NCBI GenBank assembly: GCA_947501025.1
Contig: CANMUM010000001.1
Location: forward strand, 124,001 to 188,000
DNA from: an uncultured Paracoccaceae bacterium
GTDB lineage: Bacteria; Pseudomonadota; Alphaproteobacteria; Rhodobacterales; Rhodobacteraceae
Length of the DNA stretch: 64,000 nt
Direction of reading: 5' to 3'
Position numbers and translations under genes: made by a program. Positions 17,772-26,495 of this stretch are shown here, piece after piece. The notes beneath the pieces were generated by a model. The model was not told the DNA's origin. It did no database searches and saw only the letters and a program-made list of their open reading frames with translations. The number at the start of each line of letters is the position of its first letter. Positions within the stretch are counted from its first letter, which is position 1.

Positions 17772-17785
17772 TTTGTGATCACAAA
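17772..17785. promoter_or_regulatory. Perfect 14-base palindrome upstream of lpd
   Basis: TTTGTGATCACAAA reads the same on both strands and lies about 100 bases upstream of the lpd start in the lpd-trhO intergenic region. Its TGTGA/TCACA arms look like abutted CRP-type half sites without the usual six-base spacer. A regulator site is plausible but unproven. Confidence 0.35.
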
Positions 17786-17844
17786 GAAAGATTTTGCCGA
17801 AAAAACTGGCTAATATTTAGAGAAATTTTATGAAGAAATATAAA

Positions 17845-18753
17845 TTACTCGACAAAAGAAACAGATTCGCCACGTGCTTTGGAGAGTTCGATCTGTTTTT
17901 GGCGTTCACGAAAGCGCGCCTTGCGTTCATCATCATAGTCATTGATGCAATTATGGCAGCTGACCCCGCGTTCGAACTCAGGTTTTTGCATATCTTGATC
18001 TGTGATCGGCTTCCCGCAAGCATAACAGGCTGAATAGGGGCCTTCTTTTAACCCATGACCCACGGAAACTCGGCCATCAAAGACATAGCATTCGCCATCC
18101 CAAAGTGATTGTTCGGGCTTAACCTCTTCAAGATATTTTAAAATGCCACCTTGGAGGTGATAAACATCTGGATGGCCATCATCAATTGCAAAGCTTGTTG
18201 ATTTTTCGCAACGAATGCCACCTGTGCAGAACATTGCGACACGTTTGTTATGAAAACGCTCTTTATTATCTTCCCACCATTTTGGAAATTCTCCAAATGT
18301 TTTGATGTCTGGGTTGATGGCATTTTTAAATGTTCCGATTTCAACTTCGTAATCATTGCGTGTATCAATCACCACCACATCATCTTGTTCAAGAAGCTCA
18401 TTCCAACCCTTTGGGTCGAGATAATGTCCAACCGTATTTGTTGGGTCAACCAATGGTACGCCCATTGTTACGATTTCTTTTTTCAAACGTAATTTCAATT
18501 TGCGAAAAGGCTGCTTGCTGGCCGAGCTTTCTTTATGCATAAGCGCAGAAAAACCTGGATAATTTCGAATTGCCGCCAAAGTGTTATCAATTCCAATGCG
18601 AGAGCCCGCTATTGTGCCGTTAACGCCTTCAGATGCGATCAGAAGTGAGCCGCAAATTCCGTTTTCCTTGCAAATAGGAGCAAGGTGATCAATCATCGCT
18701 TGAGGGTTCTTTACGGAATTAAAATGGTATAATGCGGCGACAACGAATTGCAT
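17845..18753 (-). CDS. trhO: tRNA uridine-34 hydroxylase TrhO (rhodanese-like, YceA family)
   Basis: Oxygen-dependent enzyme that hydroxylates uridine 34 of certain tRNAs towards 5-hydroxyuridine. The N-terminal UPF0176 acylphosphatase-like domain (about 1-95) precedes a rhodanese domain with VVVIDTRNDYEVEIG (126-140) and the catalytic loop CTGGIRCEKS (Cys176, Cys182). The C-terminal tail has a CYACGK/CHNC cysteine set that may bind zinc. Length 302 fits the family. The gene is on the same strand as lpd but separated by 170 bases, so it may be a separate unit. Confidence 0.93.
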   Translation of the reverse strand: MQFVVAALYHFNSVKNPQAMIDHLAPICKENGICGSLLIASEGVNGTIAGSRIGIDNTLAAIRNYPGFSALMHKESSASKQPFRKLKLRLKKEIVTMGVPLVDPTNTVGHYLDPKGWNELLEQDDVVVIDTRNDYEVEIGTFKNAINPDIKTFGEFPKWWEDNKERFHNKRVAMFCTGGIRCEKSTSFAIDDGHPDVYHLQGGILKYLEEVKPEQSLWDGECYVFDGRVSVGHGLKEGPYSACYACGKPITDQDMQKPEFERGVSCHNCINDYDDERKARFRERQKQIELSKARGESVSFVE

Positions 18754-18832
18754 TTGGACGTCCTTCTCAGTTGAAAAACGAATTAACTTAAAATCCTGAT
18801 GATTTCAAGGCAAACTGCCTTTATGGGAAGCA

Positions 18833-20116
18833 CTATTCAGCTGCCTTTTGGGGAAGTCCAATTGATGTTTGAGCTTTGTGATTGGCGCGTGCTGTGACAT
18901 CTATATGTGCTATGAAATTTATGTCACCATATTTCATAATAGAAAAATCATAGCATTTATCACCAAGCTTGAAATTAGTTATATGAGTTTTATTTTTAGA
19001 TATTTTAGAATTAAAACTATTAAAGGAGTTAAATATATCATCATGTCGTGAATCGATTGTAGATCCACGCGACATCATCAGGCGCCCATTTTCATCGTAA
19101 CATAATACACCGAGACGTATACCATTTAATGCTGCATTTAATAGACGGCCTGAGCGGATAAGACCGCTGACTTTCGTGAGCAAAATAGCATCCTTGCCAT
19201 CTGGTGTAACCGAAGATGTCGCAAAATAACTGTTATCAAAAGAATCTTTTAACAGCTGGGTTTTTGATGGAGTTGTAATTGTATAGTCTTGTATATTTGC
19301 TGTGTGGTATCCATTTTGAGCCAAAACATCCATCACATTTGAAGTAAAGTCTAAATTATGATCCACGGATTTAGTGATATGCGTAAATTCATTATATTGT
19401 GGATGTTGTGTGATTTGATCTGCGTCGTGAAATATTATTGTTTGTTTGGTTTCAGTGAGTGCAAAATTGAGCAACCCTTCTGTAAAAGATAGTTCATCCA
19501 ATTGGGCACGTTGCTTTTCGGTCAGTTTAATAATGCGTTGATCAGTGGAGTTCATGATCATATAAAAAAATATGATTACGATTATATTGAAAATAAATGA
19601 TAAAAGGATAAATGTATTGACCTCAAGTTCATATCCTCCAGAATTGTTGATAAACATTACAACCAAAGCTACAAAATGTATGGGTAGCAATGTTTTGATA
19701 GTCTTTGGTATTATCGTCGCAGAAAGAACACCCAATGCAAAATACGGCAATGAAAATAGCATTAAGCTATGAACAAAATTATTTTGCCCAGTCATAATGT
19801 GCCAAATACATAATGCAATGTTGGTTGATATAATAGCAGTGTATGATATCGAGAAATTTTGAACGGTAGGTTTCCAGAACATCAAAATTGTTGATAAAAA
19901 AGTTATTGGTATTAATATTGCGGTATGCGCAAAGTCTGGTAGCGTAACGACCTGTAAAACGTAGTTCCTAACAATGTAAATTGTTGTCATGCCAAACAAC
20001 ATTGCTAGAAAAGACAACTGTATTTCAAACAGGTAGGTCTCAAAAATTATCTCGTGTTTAGATTTAAGAAACGGCGTTCCAGTTTTTTCTGAGTGGGTTT
20101 TTCGAAAGTTGTTCAT
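18833..20116 (-). CDS. Membrane protein with six predicted TM segments and a PAS-like cytoplasmic region, unknown function
   Basis: I do not recognise a named family. The 427-residue protein has an N-terminal block of about six hydrophobic segments (roughly 32-190) reminiscent of MASE-type sensor modules. A short polar linker (about 193-212) follows, then about 190 soluble residues. Within these, ALNGIRLGVLCYDENGRLMM (about 327-346) resembles the start of a PAS domain. No histidine kinase, GGDEF, EAL, HTH or methyl-accepting signature is visible. Base composition is clearly AT-richer than its neighbours. It is monocistronic, 79 bases downstream of the trhO start and divergent from zapE. A stand-alone sensor or a decayed signalling protein are both possible. 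Confidence 0.7.
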   Translation of the reverse strand: MNNFRKTHSEKTGTPFLKSKHEIIFETYLFEIQLSFLAMLFGMTTIYIVRNYVLQVVTLPDFAHTAILIPITFLSTILMFWKPTVQNFSISYTAIISTNIALCIWHIMTGQNNFVHSLMLFSLPYFALGVLSATIIPKTIKTLLPIHFVALVVMFINNSGGYELEVNTFILLSFIFNIIVIIFFYMIMNSTDQRIIKLTEKQRAQLDELSFTEGLLNFALTETKQTIIFHDADQITQHPQYNEFTHITKSVDHNLDFTSNVMDVLAQNGYHTANIQDYTITTPSKTQLLKDSFDNSYFATSSVTPDGKDAILLTKVSGLIRSGRLLNAALNGIRLGVLCYDENGRLMMSRGSTIDSRHDDIFNSFNSFNSKISKNKTHITNFKLGDKCYDFSIMKYGDINFIAHIDVTARANHKAQTSIGLPQKAAE

Positions 20117-20306
20117 TATTTTATCCCCTATTCATAATCAGATATTAGCAAAGTGTAAAAAATTAATTAATGAACTGCTTCCATTTATCAAATAACCTTA
20201 ATGCATCAGTTTTTGTGGTAAAGGCTTTATGTTGTGCTGAATTGCAGTGCCCTTCGTAAGAATCGGAGAGGTTGTATTATTTCCAAAATATACATATTGA
20301 ATCTCT

Positions 20307-21437
20307 ATGGATGAAACCCTGACATATAATGAAAGTCTTGATCCAATAAGACGATATCGCTCAATGATTGAAGTGGGAGATATTAATGATGATGCGGAAC
20401 AGCGCTTTGTTGTTGAAAAACTATCCATGCTTGTACGCCGTATGAATACAAAAACTCCACGAAAACAAGGATTTGCACGTGCCCTTTTTGGTTGGGGGCG
20501 TGAAAAAGTGATAATGGATGCTATCCAAGGGCTGTATATTTATGGTTCGGTTGGCCGCGGAAAATCAATGCTTATGGAGCTGCTGGTGGATGCATTATCT
20601 GAGCAGGTTTGGCGTGTGCATTTTATTGATTTTATGCGTGAAATCCATGATCGTTTGGATACTCAGCGCACGAAGAATAAACGCGATCCGATGAGCGGAG
20701 TTATAAATGATATTTCAGCGTCTTATCGTTTGCTGGCTCTTGATGAAATGCAGGTTGAGAATATCGCAGATGCTATGATCGTTGGGCGATTATTTGAGGG
20801 GCTTTTTGAACAAGGCGTTGTTCTTGTGACGACCTCGAATCGTCATCCAAAAGACTTATATAAGTCAGGACTTAATCGCGACCGCTTTGAACCTTTCATT
20901 AAAGAGATTGAAGAGAGTTGTGAAGTTGTATGTCTTGATGGAACAACTGATTATAGAAAGTCGGAAAATCGCGCGGCTCAGTCAAATACGAGCCATTATT
21001 TTGCGCCTTTAGATGAAGGCAGCCTTGAAGCCTTTAATGATAAATGGCTCAAAATCACTCAAAATAAAAATGCGCACTCACTGGCAATTGATGTGGGCGG
21101 ACGAGATTGGCTGATTGACCAGTTCGCAAATGGCGTGGCTCAAATTGATTTTTCACAGGCATGCGAAGAGGCGCGTGGTGCAGCCGATTACATAGCACTC
21201 ACAAAAAAAGCACATACAGTTTTGATTGATAATATGCCGATATTGACGAGCGAGCGCACATCTGCTGCGAGACGTTTTATCACGATGATTGATGTGTTTT
21301 ATGAGGCGAAGACAAAGCTATATTTGCGTATGGAAGCGCCATTAAATTCAATTCATAGTGATAAGAATACCAGCTTTATCTTTGATCGGACATTATCCCG
21401 GCTTAATGAGATGGCGTCACCGAAATGGGGCGCATAA
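20307..21437 (+). CDS. zapE: Cell division protein ZapE (AFG1-like ATPase)
   Basis: P-loop ATPase related to yeast Afg1/Lace1. In E. coli, ZapE associates with the Z-ring late in division and under stress. Walker A GSVGRGKS is at 80-87 and Walker B is LLALDEMQ (about 147-154), followed by the AFG1 segment VVLVTTSNRHPKDLYKSGL. The arginine-rich NRDRFEPFI segment also matches the family. Length 376 is usual. In many alphaproteobacteria zapE precedes mdh; here it is followed convergently by ptsP, separated by eight bases. Confidence 0.93.
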   Translation: MDETLTYNESLDPIRRYRSMIEVGDINDDAEQRFVVEKLSMLVRRMNTKTPRKQGFARALFGWGREKVIMDAIQGLYIYGSVGRGKSMLMELLVDALSEQVWRVHFIDFMREIHDRLDTQRTKNKRDPMSGVINDISASYRLLALDEMQVENIADAMIVGRLFEGLFEQGVVLVTTSNRHPKDLYKSGLNRDRFEPFIKEIEESCEVVCLDGTTDYRKSENRAAQSNTSHYFAPLDEGSLEAFNDKWLKITQNKNAHSLAIDVGGRDWLIDQFANGVAQIDFSQACEEARGAADYIALTKKAHTVLIDNMPILTSERTSAARRFITMIDVFYEAKTKLYLRMEAPLNSIHSDKNTSFIFDRTLSRLNEMASPKWGA

Positions 21438-21445
21438 TATCTGTG

Positions 21446-23710
21446 TTAATGCGCACTTCCATGATAGGTGATGCCCGCTTTTGAAAGATGGTCAACCAAT
21501 GCGCGGCGAACAGATTGATCACCTGCGTCCATAGATTTTGAGATCACGTCGTTAATCTCATTCAGTTTTACTTGACGCAACAAATGTTTAACCGCGCCAA
21601 TAGATGCTGGCCGCATCGATAAGAAGCGAAAACCCATCGCTGCAAAGGCTAATGCCTCAAGGGGGCGTCCCGCATCTTCGCCACAAAAGCTCGCAGGTGT
21701 GCCATGCAATTGGCAGCGGTTCATGATATGTGACAAGAAGCTTAAATAACTTGTGTTGAGTGTATCATAGCGACGGCGAACGCGCTCATTTTCACGATCA
21801 GCTGCGAAGAAAAACTGCTTGAGATCATTGCCTCCGACCGAAATGAAATCGACATTTTGAAAAAATGCATCGGGAGCATAAGCCAAGCTAGGTGTCTCCA
21901 ACATAGCACCTAAGAGGGTTGATTTTGGAGCGAGATGACGAAAATTGATATGCGTTGCCAATGTGTCTTCGAAAATCGCTTTGGCTTGATCAAACTCGGA
22001 GCGTTGCGCCACAAATGGGAACATCACCCGCAAATTTCTCCCCTTAGCGCCACGCAATAAGCATTGGATTTGCATTTTGAGAAGCTTCTGGCGATCAAGT
22101 CCCATACGGATTGCGCGCCAACCCATTGCAGGATTAGGCTCATCTGTCGCTTGCATGAATGGAAGAACTTTATCTGATCCAATATCAAGCGTACGAAAAG
22201 TCACAGGCTTGTTGCCAGCGGCATCCATGACATATGAGTAGAGATCGGCCATTTGCGAGCGTTTTGGAACAGATTGCCGTGTCAAAAACTGAAGTTCCGT
22301 ACGGAATAATCCAACGCCTTCAGCACCAGAAGGCTGCAAGCTTGGCAAATCTACGATCAACCCTGCATTCATGTGAATTTTAATACGTATGCCGTCTTGT
22401 GTCACAGCTGGCAGTTCACGCATTTCCGCATATCGCGCTGCCGTTTTTTGTGACATTGCGATCTTGTCGCCAAAGGCTTTTGCAACGCTCTCATCAGGGC
22501 GTAAATGTGCAAGCCCTTGCTCGCCATCGACTAAAATGCGGTCGCCATTGCGCGCTTCAAAATGAATGGATTTCGCCTGAATGACAAGAGGGATAGACCA
22601 TGCGCGTGCCACGATTGCCGCATGAGAACCAACGGATCCTTCAGATAAGACAACAGCTTTGATTTTACGACCATATTCGAGCAATTCAGCAGGCCCAAGA
22701 TTGCGTGCAACCAGTACAGCATTATCTGGAAGATCCTGTGCCCCCGCCTGATCAACGCCAACCAAATGCCGTAGCAGGCGATTCGAAAGATCGTCGATAT
22801 CGGCCATGCGCTCGCGAATGTAAGGATCGGAGATTTTCTGCATGCGTGCGCGGACACGGCTTTGCTCAATCTCTACAGCTGCCTCAGCAGACAAGCCGCC
22901 ATCTATATCTTTGTCGAGGCGCCGCCTAAAGCCACGATCTTTTGAAAAGCTCTCAAACGTTTCCAAAATATCACGGGTATCATCATCAAGATCGGATCGC
23001 CGACCGCCAAGCCGAGAAAGATCCTTATCGAGAGCTTGGAATGCTGTATCTAAGCGTTGCTTTTCAAAGCCAGGGTCGTCTGCAACGGGGTTCACAACGG
23101 TTACATTTGGATTATGCAGGAATACGGTGCCTTCGGCCACGCCATCTTGACCGACCACACCGCGGATAAGGAGGGGGCGTTGATGAGGGGCCGACATCGC
23201 GCCGCCACTTTCGGCAACAAAAGCACCAAGCTCTGTCATTTCGGCGAGAACGATAGCCACAATCTCGAGAGCGGCAACTTCATCGGCCGTAAACAGGCGT
23301 GCATCTAATGTTTGCACAACGAGAACACCCGTTACGCGACCAAGGCGCTGAATAGGTACACCACAAAATCCATTATAGAGTTCCTCACCAGTTTCAACTT
23401 TATATGAAAATCCTCGTGTGTTCGACGCATCTTGTGTGTTGATGGCTTTCGCTTTTTCAGCAACGCGCCCAACGAGACCTTCACCACGGCCCATAACCGT
23501 TTGGTGAACAGCTTCTGCCGAAAGGCCTTCGGTAGCGCAAAGTTCTAATTTGCGATCTTCACGGCGCAAATAGATTGAGCACACTTCTGTGCCTAGAGAA
23601 CCCGCAATCAATGAAACGATTTTATTGAGTCGCTCTTGACCTTCTGTCGCCTCGGCCATTGTGTCGCGGAGGCGCAAAAGTAGATGTGATGATGTTGCGC
23701 CAGTACTCAT
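21446..23710 (-). CDS. ptsP: Phosphoenolpyruvate-protein phosphotransferase PtsP (enzyme I Ntr)
   Basis: First component of the nitrogen-related PTS, which passes phosphate from PEP to NPr (PtsO) and EIIA-Ntr to regulate potassium, nitrogen and polymer metabolism rather than sugar import. An N-terminal GAF domain covers about residues 20-165. It is followed by the EI helical domain, the phosphohistidine domain with GSVGSHAAIVAR (His363), and the PEP-binding TIM barrel. The barrel shows FRTELQFL, FISVGGNDL and the active-site cysteine in FCGEDAGRP (near 673). Length 754 is typical. It lies 14 bases downstream of lysC, the conserved lysC-ptsP order of Rhizobiales. Confidence 0.96.
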   Translation of the reverse strand: MSTGATSSHLLLRLRDTMAEATEGQERLNKIVSLIAGSLGTEVCSIYLRREDRKLELCATEGLSAEAVHQTVMGRGEGLVGRVAEKAKAINTQDASNTRGFSYKVETGEELYNGFCGVPIQRLGRVTGVLVVQTLDARLFTADEVAALEIVAIVLAEMTELGAFVAESGGAMSAPHQRPLLIRGVVGQDGVAEGTVFLHNPNVTVVNPVADDPGFEKQRLDTAFQALDKDLSRLGGRRSDLDDDTRDILETFESFSKDRGFRRRLDKDIDGGLSAEAAVEIEQSRVRARMQKISDPYIRERMADIDDLSNRLLRHLVGVDQAGAQDLPDNAVLVARNLGPAELLEYGRKIKAVVLSEGSVGSHAAIVARAWSIPLVIQAKSIHFEARNGDRILVDGEQGLAHLRPDESVAKAFGDKIAMSQKTAARYAEMRELPAVTQDGIRIKIHMNAGLIVDLPSLQPSGAEGVGLFRTELQFLTRQSVPKRSQMADLYSYVMDAAGNKPVTFRTLDIGSDKVLPFMQATDEPNPAMGWRAIRMGLDRQKLLKMQIQCLLRGAKGRNLRVMFPFVAQRSEFDQAKAIFEDTLATHINFRHLAPKSTLLGAMLETPSLAYAPDAFFQNVDFISVGGNDLKQFFFAADRENERVRRRYDTLNTSYLSFLSHIMNRCQLHGTPASFCGEDAGRPLEALAFAAMGFRFLSMRPASIGAVKHLLRQVKLNEINDVISKSMDAGDQSVRRALVDHLSKAGITYHGSAH

Positions 23711-23724
23711 TTTGAATTGTGACC

Positions 23725-24954
23725 CTAACTCAGTTTATGAAGTTCAAAACTATCATGAAGTGACTGAACTGCAAGCTCCAAATATTTTTGTTCAACAAGT
23801 ACCGAAACTTTTATCTCTGACGTGCTGATTACCTTGATGTTCACGCTGTCTTTGGCAAGAGCTTCGAACATTTGCTTAGCAACGCCCGCATGTGATCGCA
23901 TCCCAATCCCAACAATAGACACTTTTGCGATATCCGTTTCAGAGCGCAAATCTTTAAAACCGATCGTGCCTGCCGATTTCGCATCTTCCATTGTTTTGAC
24001 AGCAAGGTCGAGTTGATCCTCAGGGCAAGAGAATGTCATCGCCGTGACGCCTTGTGTGGAGACATCTTGAACGATCATGTCAACATTTACGCCAGCATCA
24101 GCAAGGGGGCCAAAAATGGCTGCGGCAATGCCTGGAGTGTCTTCAATGCCAGAAATGGTAACTTTCGCCTCATCACGGCTAAATGCAACACCTGAAACAA
24201 CATTCAATTCCATAATTTCCTCCTCGGAACAGACGAGCGTACCCGGCTCATCAGAAAAACTTGATCGCACCTGAAGCGGCACAGAATAACGCATCGCAAG
24301 CTCAACCGAACGCGTTTGAAGAACCTTAGCACCTGCTGAAGCCAGTTCCAACATTTCTTCATGGGCAATTTTGTGAAGCTTTGTCGCTTTTTTGGTGATG
24401 CGGGGATCGGTTGTGTAGACACCATCGACATCCGTATAAATATCACAACGCTCGGCTTTGAACGCAGCTGCAAGGGCAACGGCGGTTGTATCAGAGCCGC
24501 CACGACCAAGTGTTGTCACCCGCCCCTCATCTGAAATACCTTGAAAACCCGCAACAACGGCGACATCAATGCCCTCATCAAATTTAGCCAAAATGGCTTC
24601 TGTACCGATGTTCTTGATGCGCGCAGAGCCATGTGCCGATGTGGTTTCGATTGGGATTTGCCAACCTTGCCAAGAACGCGCATCCACGCCCATATCTTGT
24701 AATCTTAAAGACATTAGCCCAGATGTTACAATCTCACCTGATGCCACAACGGCATCATATTCGCGTGCATCGTAGAATTTTGATGTTTCACGGACCCAAC
24801 CGACAAGCTCATTGGTTTTGCCCGACATAGCCGACACAACAACGATGACCTTATGGCCATTTGCGACCTCAGATTTAACACGTGCAGATGCATTTGCAAT
24901 CTTATCAAGATCCGCAACTGATGTGCCACCAAATTTCATTACCAAAATGGACAT
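23725..24954 (-). CDS. lysC: Aspartate kinase
   Basis: Phosphorylates aspartate at the head of the lysine, threonine, methionine and diaminopimelate pathway. The N-terminal kinase domain starts with LVMKFGGTSV, has GFQGISDEGRVTTLGRGGSD in the active site, and the C-terminus holds two ACT domains (about 265-400) that bind feedback inhibitors. The start at 24954 (MSILVMKFGG) is chosen because family members begin this way; an in-frame ATG 12 bases earlier is possible. Length 409 fits the class with alpha and beta products from one gene. It is followed closely by ptsP. Confidence 0.95.
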   Translation of the reverse strand: MSILVMKFGGTSVADLDKIANASARVKSEVANGHKVIVVVSAMSGKTNELVGWVRETSKFYDAREYDAVVASGEIVTSGLMSLRLQDMGVDARSWQGWQIPIETTSAHGSARIKNIGTEAILAKFDEGIDVAVVAGFQGISDEGRVTTLGRGGSDTTAVALAAAFKAERCDIYTDVDGVYTTDPRITKKATKLHKIAHEEMLELASAGAKVLQTRSVELAMRYSVPLQVRSSFSDEPGTLVCSEEEIMELNVVSGVAFSRDEAKVTISGIEDTPGIAAAIFGPLADAGVNVDMIVQDVSTQGVTAMTFSCPEDQLDLAVKTMEDAKSAGTIGFKDLRSETDIAKVSIVGIGMRSHAGVAKQMFEALAKDSVNIKVISTSEIKVSVLVEQKYLELAVQSLHDSFELHKLS

Positions 24955-25020
24955 TGTTAGTTCCATGTTAATTTCGGTTTGCTATATCGCGTGCATGGGG
25001 AGGGGGCAAGAGTTGAGCAT

Positions 25021-25049
25021 AAAAAAAGGCCGAAGCTTTGCTCCGGCCC
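25021..25049 (-). terminator. Rho-independent terminator on the minus strand
   Basis: Read on the minus strand, GGCCGGAGC-AAA-GCTTCGGCC (one G-T pair) is followed by seven Ts. It lies about 210 bases past the LysR stop and before lysC on the same strand, so it would end transcripts from lysR or a small RNA in between. Confidence 0.75.
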
Positions 25050-25058
25050 AAGTCCAAC

Positions 25059-25131
25059 AGGGAGGTGAAGGAGCAATCGCTCACTTCCCTTTCAACTTAG
25101 GTTATTGCGCTGCAAAAAACAAGGTTATTGC
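25059..25131. repeat. Second hairpin and tandem motif in the lysC-lysR intergenic region
   Basis: AGGGAGGTGA (25059-25068) and TCACTTCCCT (25081-25090) form a nearly perfect inverted repeat. Next to it, AGGTTATTGC occurs twice (25099-25108 and 25122-25131), each followed by a GCTGC/GCGC and CAA stretch. The two copies resemble TGCGCTGCAA-type boxes bound by PhaR-like regulators in related bacteria, but this is only a resemblance. No protein-coding gene of convincing length lies between 24955 and 25260. Confidence 0.4.
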
Positions 25132-25260
25132 TGCGCAACATAGATATATCCGCTATGCGCCTTATGCATGGCTTGTATTTAAGATACTGATTTTATTATT
25201 TTTTATATTAGTGAATATTCGGGGGTGCCGTTTCAACTATTCGTGAACTTTGGTCTGCTC

Positions 25261-26157
25261 TTAAATATCTTCGAATCTCCGACGGTACTCAATGATCTCT
25301 TCGAGAACAAAATCTCTGAACACATTAACGCGTTTTGAATTTCGCAATTCTTCGGGATAGGCTAAATAAACGGGGATGGGTTGGCTTTCTTCTTCGGGCA
25401 AAACTCTAACCAAATTTGGAAAATCAACGGCTAAATAACTTGGCAAAGCGCCGATTCCCAAATTATTGATTACAGATTGCATTATCCCGAAGTAACTATT
25501 CACATAAAGAACCGTTTGATCTTCATCTTCGATATAAGGGCCAAGGAACTGACGGCCTGCTGACACTTGCACTTCATTAGGGCGTTGGGCAATAAGTCGG
25601 TGTTGCTGCATCTCTTCCACTGTTTTGGGAAGGCCGTGGGAATCAATATATTCTTGTGTCGCATAATAGCGAATATTCACTTCCATCAATCGGCGGCGAA
25701 TAATATCGGCTTGTGATGGTTCTTTCATTCGAATGGCGACGTCAGCCTCGCGCATAGGCAAATCAAGGACGCGCTCTTTCAAAATGAGATCAATGGAAAG
25801 CTCTGGGTATTTTTCATAAAGATGCCCAAGACGCGGGGCAAGCCAAAGTGATCCAAATCCCATAGTTGTCGTGACACGCAGTTCACCAAGTGCTTCATCT
25901 TTGCTATCGCGAATACGTGCAGATGCATTGCTTAACCTTTTGGACATTGTGCGCGTTGCCTCATAAAGCAGCTCGCCTTGTTCGGTTAAGATCAATCCAC
26001 GGGCATGGCGGTGGAATAAGGTCGCACTGAGCTGCAATTCAAGCGCGCGAATTTGGCGCGATACAGCTGATTGGCTCAAATGCAAGGAATCGCCTGCATG
26101 AGTGAGAGAGCCTGCTTCAGCAACAGCATGAAATATTCTAAGTTTGTCCCAATCCAT
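25261..26157 (-). CDS. LysR family transcriptional regulator
   Basis: DNA-binding regulator of 298 residues with the LysR winged helix at the N-terminus (AEAGSLTHAGDSLHLSQSAV, about 12-31, then SRQIRALE) and a periplasmic-binding-like effector domain (about 90-290). The N-terminus MDWDKLRIFHAVAEAGSLTH is shared with a subgroup commonly found next to trxB in Rhizobiales, but trxB is not visible here. Targets and effector are unknown. It starts 56 bases upstream of the tusA stop on the same strand. Confidence 0.93.
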   Translation of the reverse strand: MDWDKLRIFHAVAEAGSLTHAGDSLHLSQSAVSRQIRALELQLSATLFHRHARGLILTEQGELLYEATRTMSKRLSNASARIRDSKDEALGELRVTTTMGFGSLWLAPRLGHLYEKYPELSIDLILKERVLDLPMREADVAIRMKEPSQADIIRRRLMEVNIRYYATQEYIDSHGLPKTVEEMQQHRLIAQRPNEVQVSAGRQFLGPYIEDEDQTVLYVNSYFGIMQSVINNLGIGALPSYLAVDFPNLVRVLPEEESQPIPVYLAYPEELRNSKRVNVFRDFVLEEIIEYRRRFEDI

Positions 26158-26212
26158 AACTGTTCCTAATTGTGATGTGTTGCTCTTGTCAAAGAATAAA
26201 CTGATTGAATGA

Positions 26213-26458
26213 CTATTCTGTTATATTTTCAATGAAAAAGTGGAATTCAACCCCAATTTTTTCTTGGTGCGTCATTTTTATACCCGCTTTCATGACCGCG
26301 AGAGGGATATCTACCACAGAAATGGGATCATCTGTGATGACACGGATATTCATGCTCCCAGTTTTGATTGCCCGCTCAAGCCTCATGACGGGAAGTGGAC
26401 ATTTTAACCCCAAACAGTTCACATCTTCCCATTTGATATTGTTATTCAATTCTGGCAT
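26213..26458 (-). CDS. tusA: TusA family sulfurtransferase
   Basis: Small sulfur carrier protein (81 residues from the ATG at 26458) with the family signature CLGLKCPLPVMRL, in which the first cysteine carries persulfide and CPxP marks the fold. TusA proteins deliver sulfur for tRNA 2-thiouridine and other cofactors; which partner it serves here cannot be told. A longer frame from a TTG at 26494 would overlap the divergent enzyme gene and adds no conserved residues, so the ATG is preferred. It is divergent from the GH19-like gene with 37 bases between starts. Confidence 0.88.
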   Translation of the reverse strand: MPELNNNIKWEDVNCLGLKCPLPVMRLERAIKTGSMNIRVITDDPISVVDIPLAVMKAGIKMTHQEKIGVEFHFFIENITE

Positions 26459-26495
26459 GAAACAAGCATATCGTAGCAAGATGAGGTTTGGCAAT

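Noticed and set aside
24812-25246. A 144-codon frame running from lysC antisense into the lysC-lysR spacer
   Set aside because: It begins antisense to lysC, crosses two hairpins and a terminator, and shows no domain.
26205-26495. Longer start for the GH19-like gene
   Set aside because: The extra 97 residues are antisense to tusA and show no domain; a ribosome site supports the start at 26496.
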